Below are positions 15,006 through 22,392 of a stretch of 64,000 bases of DNA, piece after piece. Position numbers and translations under genes: made by a program. The notes beneath the pieces were generated by a model. It was not told the DNA's origin and did no database searches. It saw nothing but the letters and a program-made list of their open reading frames with translations. Position 1 is the stretch's first letter. Every line of letters starts with the position of its first letter. Origin of the DNA: Coriobacteriaceae bacterium (GTDB taxonomy: Bacteria > Actinomycetota > Coriobacteriia > Coriobacteriales > Coriobacteriaceae); the NCBI GenBank assembly GCA_902399975.1, contig CABOHA010000001.1:397397-461396 (forward strand). The letters run 5' to 3'.

Positions 15006-17501
15006 TTAGCTAATTCCCACAAACATGCAGCCCGAGGTCGCCCCGCGTAGGCGGGCGGCGGGCTTGCGACTGGCATACGCTGCTTCGACGGCACGACGGA
15101 CGCGGGCGACGGCACGGCCCACCTCATCCGTCTCGAGCAGCGTTCCGTCCACCATGAGACGACGCACGCCGGCATCGAGCAGCTGAGGGACCTGCGGCGT
15201 GAGGTCGATGGGGTAGGCGTCGTACAAGCGAGAGCGGCCGTGGATGTCGGTGCGCACCGGCATGACCTTTCCGTCGATATTCTTGAGCGAGAGCTTGCGG
15301 GCACGCAGGCGGCAATTGGCGCAATCGTGGATGCAGCCGTTGGCAACCTGCAGAATGCAATGCTCGCTTGTCATGACGCGCGGGCGGCCAAAGACGGTGA
15401 TGCCCAGAGCCGCGGGCGCGGTGGCGCCGAGCGAGACAATCTCGTCGAGCGTGATCTCGGGCGAGAGCCAAAACGCACCGGCTCCGCGCTCGGCAAGCGC
15501 CTCCATGCAGGGCGTGTTGTGCACGGGCAGACAAGAGCGGACCTCCGCCGTGGCGCCGGCCTGCGAAGCTACGGCGAGCTCGGAGATATTGCCGACGGCG
15601 ACGGTGGCTCCGGCATTGATCCAGGGATCGACGCGCTCGTGGTCAACGGCACGGCAGATCTCATCGAGCACGGGTACGATGCCCTGCTCAAACGTATCGG
15701 CGGGGGAGAGCTTGGCCGCATCGAGCGCGTCGGTGGTCATGTAGATGCGCGTTGCACCCTCCGCCCGCGCTGCCTCGGCGGCCTCGAGCGAGGTGACGGT
15801 GGCGCAGATCTGCGGCTCGTCGCGGTAGTGCTCGGGCGCGGGGCGGGAATCACTGGTGACAATCGCCGGCAGCTCGAGCGTTTTTGCGCGCTCCGCGTAC
15901 GGCGCCAGAATGGCCTCTTCCAGCGCCTTGCAAGCGGCGGCGCGCACCTTATGTACGGCGGAGAAACCCATGCCACAGCCCTCATCGAGCGCCACCTCAA
16001 AGCTCGCAGCCTCAAAGGGAGAGGAACCCATGCGGCCGACGTGCTCAACCAGATCGGACGCCTCGACCGCACGGGTCTTGGCGGCTTCGACGGTGAAGCC
16101 CGTGGCGGTGGCGGTGAGCGCGGGGTCGTCACAGCAGGTGAGTGTGACAGTAAACGGCTTGCCCAGGCGCGCCACGACGGACACATCAACAGCGCGGCGG
16201 CGCAGCACATCGCGCTTGAGCGCGGCGCCGGCGGCGTCGATGGCACGCTGGCTGCGAATCACGCGGACGCGGCAGCCCTCGGGCATGCTACGGGGCACGC
16301 GACACTCGATAACATCGCCGGCAGCGGCATCATCGGCGGCAATGGTGGTCAGGAACTGGTCAAACTCGTTATCGTGGCGAAGCTCCAGCAGGTCGCCCTT
16401 GCCCACGGGCTCAAACAGCTCAATGCGGGCGATGGCGGCGCGGCGACGGCGGTCGTCGGGCTTGAGGCCGCGCACATCGCGGTTGGCCGGGCGGCTGCCC
16501 AGCACCGTGCCCACGATCTGTCCGCGGTTGTTGGAACGCTCATAGCTCATCATCTCGTCGCCCGAGGTGCCGTCCTGATAGGCGTGCGTAAAGTCGCGGT
16601 TAAAGCAGCGCTTGAGCTGGCGCTGGCGGGCGGCATCCTCATCCTTAGAGGTCGAAACATCGGCCAGCATATCGTCAATCTGATGACGATACACGTCGAC
16701 GATGGAATACACGTAATCGGGAGCCTTCATGCGGCCCTCGAGCTTGAGCGATGCGGCGCCGGCGTCATACAGACGGCGAACAAGCTGCGAAGTGTTGGTG
16801 TCGCGCGGGCACAGCGCGCGCTCGCGACCGGCAGGGGAGAGCGCGCGGCCGTTCTCGTCGATCAGCTCGTAGGGCAGGCGGCAGGGCTGGGCGCACATGC
16901 CGCGGTTGGCCGAGCGGCCCGCCATGGCAAAGCTCGAAAGCAGGCACAGGCCCGAGTAGCAAAAGCAGATGGCACCGTGGCTAAAGACCTCGAGGTCGAC
17001 ATCGGGCGCGGCGTCGTGGATGGTGGCGATCTCGTCAATGGAGAGCTCGCGCGAGAGGGTCACGCGGTCGGCACCCTGCTCGCGGCACCAGATGGTTCCG
17101 CGGTCGTCATGGATGTTCGCCTGGGTCGAGATGTGTGTCTCGATGCCGGACATCGTGCGCTTGACCTCAAAGAACAGGCCCCAGTCTTGGATGATAAAGG
17201 CGTCGGCGCCCAGCGTGGAGCAGCGATGGATGAGTTGCAGCGCATCGCTCATCTCAGACTGCTTGATGACGATGTTGACCGTGACGTAGACGCGCGACCC
17301 GGCTAGATGCGCGGCGCGGCAGGCTTGCTCAAAGGCCTCGTCGGTAAAGTTGGTGGCCTTGCGGCGGGCGTTGAAGCTGCCCATGCCGCAGTAGATGGCG
17401 TCTGCCCCGGCAGCGAGTGCGGCGGCGAAGGGCTCGGGCCCTCCGGCGGGCGCCAAAAGCTCGGGTCTGCGGTTGGTGGTTCGACTGGCGGTTGCGGTCA
17501 T
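15006..17501 (-). CDS. U32 family peptidase-like / rRNA hydroxylation protein
   Basis: An 831-aa U32 protein. The N-terminal ELLAPAGGPEPFAAALAAGA and AIYCGMGSFNARRKATNF begin the TIM-barrel. A cysteine-rich cluster (FSHGAICFCYSGLCLLSS, then RGMCAQPCRLPYEL) marks the iron-sulfur-type U32 fold. A long C-terminal half with another Cys group (CILQVANGCIHDCANCRLRA) matches the long U32/DUF3656 form. E. coli relatives (RlhA, TrhP/YegQ) hydroxylate RNA, and classical members were called collagenases. The exact role here is unknown. A likely AAAGG site precedes the ATG. Confidence 0.85.
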   Translation of the reverse strand: MTATASRTTNRRPELLAPAGGPEPFAAALAAGADAIYCGMGSFNARRKATNFTDEAFEQACRAAHLAGSRVYVTVNIVIKQSEMSDALQLIHRCSTLGADAFIIQDWGLFFEVKRTMSGIETHISTQANIHDDRGTIWCREQGADRVTLSRELSIDEIATIHDAAPDVDLEVFSHGAICFCYSGLCLLSSFAMAGRSANRGMCAQPCRLPYELIDENGRALSPAGRERALCPRDTNTSQLVRRLYDAGAASLKLEGRMKAPDYVYSIVDVYRHQIDDMLADVSTSKDEDAARQRQLKRCFNRDFTHAYQDGTSGDEMMSYERSNNRGQIVGTVLGSRPANRDVRGLKPDDRRRRAAIARIELFEPVGKGDLLELRHDNEFDQFLTTIAADDAAAGDVIECRVPRSMPEGCRVRVIRSQRAIDAAGAALKRDVLRRRAVDVSVVARLGKPFTVTLTCCDDPALTATATGFTVEAAKTRAVEASDLVEHVGRMGSSPFEAASFEVALDEGCGMGFSAVHKVRAAACKALEEAILAPYAERAKTLELPAIVTSDSRPAPEHYRDEPQICATVTSLEAAEAARAEGATRIYMTTDALDAAKLSPADTFEQGIVPVLDEICRAVDHERVDPWINAGATVAVGNISELAVASQAGATAEVRSCLPVHNTPCMEALAERGAGAFWLSPEITLDEIVSLGATAPAALGITVFGRPRVMTSEHCILQVANGCIHDCANCRLRARKLSLKNIDGKVMPVRTDIHGRSRLYDAYPIDLTPQVPQLLDAGVRRLMVDGTLLETDEVGRAVARVRRAVEAAYASRKPAARLRGATSGCMFVGIS

Positions 17502-17683
17502 ATCCTGCCTTTCAAAATGCTCAGATACTTAAAAGTATAGTGGTGCCGTCGCGGCAGGCGATGCCCGTGCTCTAAGCGGGATAAAGTCTTCAGCAGCTTG
17601 GACTGGCTGCTTCACATGAGAACCGTTCAGCGGTCTGGGGAAACCGTTGGGCGATAAAATATTCTCGAAAGCTGATAATTATC

Positions 17684-17712
17684 TTGCATCGGGCAAACTC
17701 ATCCCCTACTAT
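17684..17712 (+). promoter_or_regulatory. Putative promoter of ridA
   Basis: TTGCAT (17684-17689), a 17-nt spacer and TACTAT (17707-17712) sit about 90 nt before the ridA start. They fit a housekeeping promoter with two mismatches in each box. Confidence 0.45.
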
Positions 17713-17799
17713 CCCAATCAAGCGCGGTGTTCAGACCGAACTGTGCCTCCCGGTGTGAACGCCGCGCTCCCGTTCCCTTTTACTTGTAAGGAGAAAAAC

Positions 17800-18177
17800 A
17801 TGAGCAAGACCGTCGTGTCTTCCGATAACGCACCCGCGGCCATCGGCCCGTATTCCCCTGGTATCCAGACCGGCAACATGGTGTTCCTGTCCGGCCAGCT
17901 GGGCATCGATCCCGCAACTGGCAAGATGCCCGAGGGCGTCGCGGCCCAGGCCAAGCAGTCCCTTGCTAACGTCGAGGCCCTGCTGACCGCTGCCGGCGCC
18001 ACCTTTGCCGATGTCGTCAAGACCACAGTCTACCTGGCTGACATTGCCGACTTCGCTGCCGTAAACGAGATCTACGCCTCCAAGTTCGAGGCCCCGTTCC
18101 CCGCGCGCAGCGCCTTCCAGGTTGCTGCCCTTCCGGCTGGCGGTCTGGTCGAGATCGAGGTCGTCGCCGCCCTCTAA
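17800..18177 (+). CDS. ridA: RidA family 2-iminobutanoate/2-iminopropanoate deaminase
   Basis: A 125-aa YjgF/YER057c/UK114 protein, the usual length. It begins MSKTVVSSDNAPAAIGPYSP. NMVFLSGQLGIDPATG, the conserved Arg in PARSAFQVAALP and the C-terminal LVEIEVVA are family signatures. RidA hydrolyses reactive enamine/imine intermediates of PLP enzymes. The start is the ATG behind TAAGGAG. A longer upstream in-frame opening lacks a site and would add non-family residues. It is monocistronic, followed by its own terminator. Confidence 0.93.
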   Translation: MSKTVVSSDNAPAAIGPYSPGIQTGNMVFLSGQLGIDPATGKMPEGVAAQAKQSLANVEALLTAAGATFADVVKTTVYLADIADFAAVNEIYASKFEAPFPARSAFQVAALPAGGLVEIEVVAAL

Positions 18178-18206
18178 GGCGTTGGCAACAACTAAACATG
18201 ACATGC

Positions 18207-18245
18207 AAAAAGACCCTGCAGCGCGTGCGAGCTGCAGGGTCTTTT
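18207..18245 (+). terminator. Bidirectional terminator between ridA and the YheO-type gene
   Basis: AAAAAGACCCTGCAGC (18207-18222) pairs with GCTGCAGGGTCTTTT (18231-18245). A- and T-runs on both sides suit the convergent genes that flank it. Confidence 0.9.
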
Positions 18246-18289
18246 GTCAAGTGACGGATCGCTTATGGAGCCGCGCTCCATTTTGCTTG

Positions 18290-18946
18290 TTAGCCTTCCT
18301 TGCGAACTTTTTGTAGGTAGCGGTAGACGCTGGGCTCCGAGATGCCGAGTGCGGTCGCGGCGCAGGCAACAGCGCCCTTGAGCATAAAAACGCCGTTGCC
18401 GTTAAGGTGGCGAATAACGTCCACACGATCGGCCTGCCCGAGCGAGGCGACATCCTGCCCGCGGCTTTCGAGCAGCTCGGAAATACTGCGGTCGATGAGC
18501 TCCTGTGTAGACTCCGAAAGACTTTCAACCTCGATAGACGCGGGCTCCGCCTGCCTTGGCACAGCGTCGAAGCATGCCATGAGCTGCTGCGCCATGGCGT
18601 TGATGGAGCGCACGGTCGAGAGGTCGGTGTTGACGCAGAGCATACCGACGATCTCGTTATCCTCGCGGATAAAGTACGTCGCGGACTCCAGTGTCTTGCC
18701 ACCGGCACCGCGCCCCTCGTAGCCCGTAATAAACGGCAGGTCGCGATACTTGGGGTCGTGCATGATCTTGAGCGCCAGATCGGTGGCGGGACCGCCGACC
18801 TTACGGCCGCTTACGATGCCGTTGCGAATATCGACGATGGCATGGTCGGGATCCGAGAAATCGTGCAGCACGATTTCGCTGTTTTTGCCGAGTGTCTGCT
18901 CAAGGAAATCGACCATCGGCAAAAAGCGACGTACGGTCTCGTTCAC
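18290..18946 (-). CDS. YheO-type PAS/HTH transcriptional regulator
   Basis: A 218-aa protein with an N-terminal PAS-like (YheO) domain (LGKNSEIVLHDFSDPDHAIV, then the NGIVSGRKVGGPATDLAL region). The C-terminal helix-turn-helix reads AVACAATALGISEPSVYRYL. The GTG start is chosen because AAGGAG lies 6 nt upstream and the family begins there. An upstream ATG would add about 47 residues without a site. It diverges from the purine permease gene and probably regulates the permease-ssnA-ygfK-hydroxylase set. Confidence 0.8.
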   Translation of the reverse strand: MNETVRRFLPMVDFLEQTLGKNSEIVLHDFSDPDHAIVDIRNGIVSGRKVGGPATDLALKIMHDPKYRDLPFITGYEGRGAGGKTLESATYFIREDNEIVGMLCVNTDLSTVRSINAMAQQLMACFDAVPRQAEPASIEVESLSESTQELIDRSISELLESRGQDVASLGQADRVDVIRHLNGNGVFMLKGAVACAATALGISEPSVYRYLQKVRKEG

Positions 18947-19182
18947 GGGCAACTCCTTGGGATGAAATCGGAAATGTTCATAACAATTTTTTCTCATGGT
19001 AACACGGTGTCTATTGACTCGCATATTCGCAGGTACATTGCGTAATACGGACGAGCGGTAGGAATTTGGCGGTAAACGGTCGACCAAAAGAAAAGTTAGA
19101 TGTTATTTTGACAAGACACTTTCCTGACCTGCGGAAATGCATAATCCCAGCTCAAGAACAGTCTGATAACAAAAAATTATTA

Positions 19183-19211
19183 TTGAGAATGAGAAAAATC
19201 TTTAATACGAT
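19183..19211 (+). promoter_or_regulatory. Putative promoter of the purine permease operon
   Basis: TTGAGA (19183-19188), a 17-nt AT-rich spacer and TACGAT (19206-19211) lie about 90 nt before the permease ATG, in the divergent gap with the YheO-type regulator. Confidence 0.45.
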
Positions 19212-19298
19212 ATGCAACGAAGGCACAACCTCACCCCCGCACTGCGTCACAATAGAGCGTTAGATGCGAAAACAACTACTTCGAGGATTGGTGGTCAA

Positions 19299-20693
19299 AT
19301 GGCCCAGGAGACGGTTACGAACGGCACTGAAGCCCTGTTCACTCGCGAAGGCATGCCGCCCGTTAAGGAAATGATCCCGTGTGCCCTTCAGCACGTACTG
19401 GCATCGTTTGCCGGCATCATTACCCCGGCGGTCATCATGGCCGGCGTCTACGGCTTTAATAGCCAGCAGAGCACCGACATCATTCAGGTTGCGCTCATTC
19501 TTTCGGCGATCGACACGGCCCTTCAGGCCTTCGCTCCCTTCCGCCGCATCGGCGGCGGCCTGCCCATCGTCATGGGCGTCTCGTTCGCGTTCCTGCCGGC
19601 CCTGCAGGCCATGGGTGCCTCGGGCTTTAGCTTTGGTGCGCTGCTGGGCGGCGAGATTGTCGGCGGTGCCGTCGCGGTCCTCTTTGGTCTGGCCTACAGC
19701 AAGATTAAGTGGCTGTTCCCGCCCGTCGTGACCGGTACGGTCATCTTCTCCATTGGCGTCTCTCTCTATCCCACGGCCGTCAAGTACATGGCCGGCGGTA
19801 TGGGTACGCCGCTGTGGGGCACTCCGCAGGCCTGGTGCGTCGCTCTTATCACCTTCGCCGTGGTCTTTGCGCTCGCCAACTTTGGCAAGGGCACGCTCAA
19901 GCTGGGATCCGTGTTCTTTGGCATGATCGTTGGCATGATCGTTTCGATCCCCTTTGGCATGATCGACTTCTCCAGCGTCGCCACCGCTCAGGTCTTCGCC
20001 CTTCCCAAGCTCATGCCCTACGCGCTCGAGTTTGACCCCGAGGTCTGCATCACCCTCGCCGTCGTGTTCCCCATGGTTGCCATCCAGGTTATCGGCGACG
20101 TCTCCGCCGCCTGCCTGGGCTCCATCGACCGTATGCCCACCGAGCGCGAGCTCTCCGGCGCTATCGTGTCCCAGGGCCTCACCTCTATGGTCGGCGGCCT
20201 GCTGGGCGGTCTTCCCACCAGCGCCCTTGGCCAGAACGTGGGCATCATCTGCTCCAACAAGGTCGTCAACAAGTGGGTCTTTGTGATCATTGCGGCCGTC
20301 TTTGCCATCGCCGGTCTGTTCCCGCAGCTCTCTGCCGTCCTTTCCGCTATCCCGCAGCCCGTCATCGGCGGTGCTACCGTGGGCGTGTTTGGCACCATCA
20401 CCATGAACGGCGTGCGCATGTTCACCCGCGAGGGCCTCACGCAGCGCACTACCACCATCGTCGGTACCTCCGTCGTCTTTGGCCTGGGTATCTGGATGGC
20501 CAGCGGTTGCCTTGCCGGTGAGGGTATGCCCGCCTGGGTGTCCACCGTCATCGGCTCCAATGCCGTAACCCCCACCGCCATCATGGCCATCGTCCTTAAC
20601 CTGATTCTTCCGCAGACGCCGGTCGTGGCTCAGCACATCGATGCTGCCAAGGACGCTGCCGTGGATCTGGTCTTGCCCGAGAGCAAGAAGTAG
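19299..20693 (+). CDS. NCS2 family nucleobase:cation symporter (xanthine/uric acid permease)
   Basis: A 464-aa polytopic membrane protein of about 12-14 helices. It carries the NCS2 marks QHVLASFAGIITPAV near the N-terminus, QVIGDVSAACLGS, and QNVGIICSNKV in the substrate-binding region. Relatives import xanthine, urate or uracil. Context with SsnA, YgfK and a Moco hydroxylase favours a purine. The ATG is preceded by GAGG 12 nt upstream. An upstream in-frame ATG would add residues with no family match. Confidence 0.9.
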   Translation: MAQETVTNGTEALFTREGMPPVKEMIPCALQHVLASFAGIITPAVIMAGVYGFNSQQSTDIIQVALILSAIDTALQAFAPFRRIGGGLPIVMGVSFAFLPALQAMGASGFSFGALLGGEIVGGAVAVLFGLAYSKIKWLFPPVVTGTVIFSIGVSLYPTAVKYMAGGMGTPLWGTPQAWCVALITFAVVFALANFGKGTLKLGSVFFGMIVGMIVSIPFGMIDFSSVATAQVFALPKLMPYALEFDPEVCITLAVVFPMVAIQVIGDVSAACLGSIDRMPTERELSGAIVSQGLTSMVGGLLGGLPTSALGQNVGIICSNKVVNKWVFVIIAAVFAIAGLFPQLSAVLSAIPQPVIGGATVGVFGTITMNGVRMFTREGLTQRTTTIVGTSVVFGLGIWMASGCLAGEGMPAWVSTVIGSNAVTPTAIMAIVLNLILPQTPVVAQHIDAAKDAAVDLVLPESKK

Positions 20694-20709
20694 CCAATTC
20701 GGTGCTATT

Positions 20710-20846
20710 CGTCGGCGGGCGCATCGCCTCGTCCGCCGACGTCATGCGGCGCCAAGCCGCACTTCAAAGGGTTTGTCCCTTTGGTGAAGCGTTGACGGGA
20801 GAGGGCCCGTTTCCGGTGTAGGCCGGCGCTTCGCACTCCGCCATGT
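20710..20846 (+). other. Intergenic cluster of hairpins before ssnA
   Basis: The permease-ssnA gap contains four consecutive perfect stems: CGTCGGCGG/CCGCCGACG (20710-20741), TGCGGC/GCCGCA (20745-20761), CAAAGGG/CCCTTTG closed by CTTC/GAAG (20762-20789), and ACGGG/CCCGT (20795-20810). None carries a T-run, so they are not simple terminators. They could be an mRNA processing or stability element, or a regulatory leader. Confidence 0.5.
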
Positions 20847-20888
20847 CAGAGGTGTCAAACCCCGCCCCTGATGTTGAAGGGAGCATTC

Positions 20889-22244
20889 ATGCTTCTGGTC
20901 GCTAACGGTTCCGTCTTTACTCGCAACGCTCAGACCCCGTTCATTCCCAACGGTGCGGTCGCCATTGACGGAGATACGATCGTCGAAGTGGGCCCCGAGT
21001 GCGAGCTCAAGGCCAAGTACCCGGATGCCGAGTACGTCGACGCCCAGGGCAACCTCATCATGCCCGGACTCATCAATTGCCACACCCACATCTACTCGGG
21101 TCTGGCCCGCGGCCTTGCCATTAAGGGCTGCAACCCCACCAACTTCCTGGAGAATCTTGAGCAGCAGTGGTGGAAGATCGACGACAACCTGACGCTCGAC
21201 GGCACCAAGGCCAGCGCCTATGCCACGATTCTTGACTCCATCCGCGATGGCGTCACCACGATCTTCGATCACCATGCGAGCTTCTGCGAGATCCCGGGAA
21301 GCCTCTTTACCATTAAGGATGCAGCTCAGGAGCTGGGCATGCGTTCGTGCCTGTGCTACGAGGTCTCCGATCGCCGCGGCCAGGAAAAATGCGACCAGGC
21401 CATTGCCGAGAACGCCGAATTTGCCCAGTGGGCCGCCAAGGAGCGTCGCGATAACGACAACCACATGATCGCCGCCATGTTTGGCGGACATGCCACCTTT
21501 ACGCTTTCGGACGAGACCATGGACAAGATGGCCGAGGCCAACAACGGTCTGACCGGCTTCCACATCCACGTGTGCGAGGGCATGAACGACGTGTGGGATT
21601 CCCGCCTCAACCGCGGCGGCATCAGCCCCGTCGAGCGCCTGCTGCAGCACAACCTGCTGGGTCCCGACACCATGCTGGGCCACTGCATCCACGTGACGCC
21701 TGCCGAGATGGATATCGTCAAGGAGTCCGGCACCTGGCTCGTCAACAACCCCGAATCCAATATGGGCAACGCCGTGGGCTGCGCCCCCGTGCTCGAGTTC
21801 TTCCGCCGCGGCATCCCCGTGTGCATGGGCACCGACGCCTACACCCACGATATGCTCGAGAGTCTCAAGGTCTTCCTGATCATTCAGCGCCACAACGCCG
21901 CTATGCCCAACGTGGGCTGGTGCGAGGCCATGACCATGCTGTTCGAGAACAACGCCAAGATGGCCAGCAAGTACTTCGATCGCAAGCTCGGTGTACTCGA
22001 GGCCGGCGCTGCCGCCGACGTCATCGTCATGGACTACAAGCCCTTTACGCCGCTGAGCGAGGAGAACATCGACGGCCACATGCTCTTTGGCATGATGGGC
22101 AAAAACTGCCGCACCACCATCATCAACGGCCGCGTCCTGTACAAGGATCGCGAGTTCGTTGGCATTGATGAGGACAAGATCAACGCGTGGACCATGGCTG
22201 AGTCCAAGAAGCTCTGGAGCACGCTCAACGATCGCGCCTACTAA
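20889..22244 (+). CDS. ssnA: Putative aminohydrolase SsnA
   Basis: A 451-aa metal-dependent amidohydrolase. The metal-binding motifs NCHTHIYSGLARG, FHIHVCEG, GHCIHVT and GTDAYTHDM are in the expected order. SsnA-type proteins are typically encoded beside YgfK and selenium-dependent molybdenum hydroxylases, as here, and are presumed to deaminate or open purine-like rings. The second ATG is preferred because GAAGGGAG lies 6 nt upstream. The first ATG, 18 nt earlier, has no site. Confidence 0.9.
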   Translation: MLLVANGSVFTRNAQTPFIPNGAVAIDGDTIVEVGPECELKAKYPDAEYVDAQGNLIMPGLINCHTHIYSGLARGLAIKGCNPTNFLENLEQQWWKIDDNLTLDGTKASAYATILDSIRDGVTTIFDHHASFCEIPGSLFTIKDAAQELGMRSCLCYEVSDRRGQEKCDQAIAENAEFAQWAAKERRDNDNHMIAAMFGGHATFTLSDETMDKMAEANNGLTGFHIHVCEGMNDVWDSRLNRGGISPVERLLQHNLLGPDTMLGHCIHVTPAEMDIVKESGTWLVNNPESNMGNAVGCAPVLEFFRRGIPVCMGTDAYTHDMLESLKVFLIIQRHNAAMPNVGWCEAMTMLFENNAKMASKYFDRKLGVLEAGAAADVIVMDYKPFTPLSEENIDGHMLFGMMGKNCRTTIINGRVLYKDREFVGIDEDKINAWTMAESKKLWSTLNDRAY

Positions 22245-22259
22245 TTACAAGTAGATTCG

Positions 22260-22375
22260 CGCGCGTCGGATGTTTCGCCGCATCCGACGCGCGTATAGGC
22301 GACCTCCGCGGGGTCGCCGGCGCTGTGCTAGCGCTACACCGTATTTGCGCCCGCCGCGCGGTCTCGCCGGGCGTT
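22260..22375 (+). other. Hairpins between ssnA and ygfK
   Basis: CGCGCGTCGGATG (22260-22272) pairs perfectly with CATCCGACGCGCG (22281-22293). GGCGACC (22298-22304) pairs with GGTCGCC (22312-22318), and a CGCCC/GGGCG arm follows before the ygfK ribosome-binding site. No T-run follows. The stems may set relative expression of the two genes. Confidence 0.5.
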
Positions 22376-22392
22376 ACAGAGAGGAGCTCACT

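Noticed and set aside
15240..17306. A 688-aa plus-strand frame opposite the U32 gene
   Set aside because: Antisense shadow of a high-GC gene, with no family motifs and biased composition.
19212..19298. Purine riboswitch in the permease leader
   Set aside because: The conserved core and loop-loop sequences of the xpt-type aptamer are not visible.
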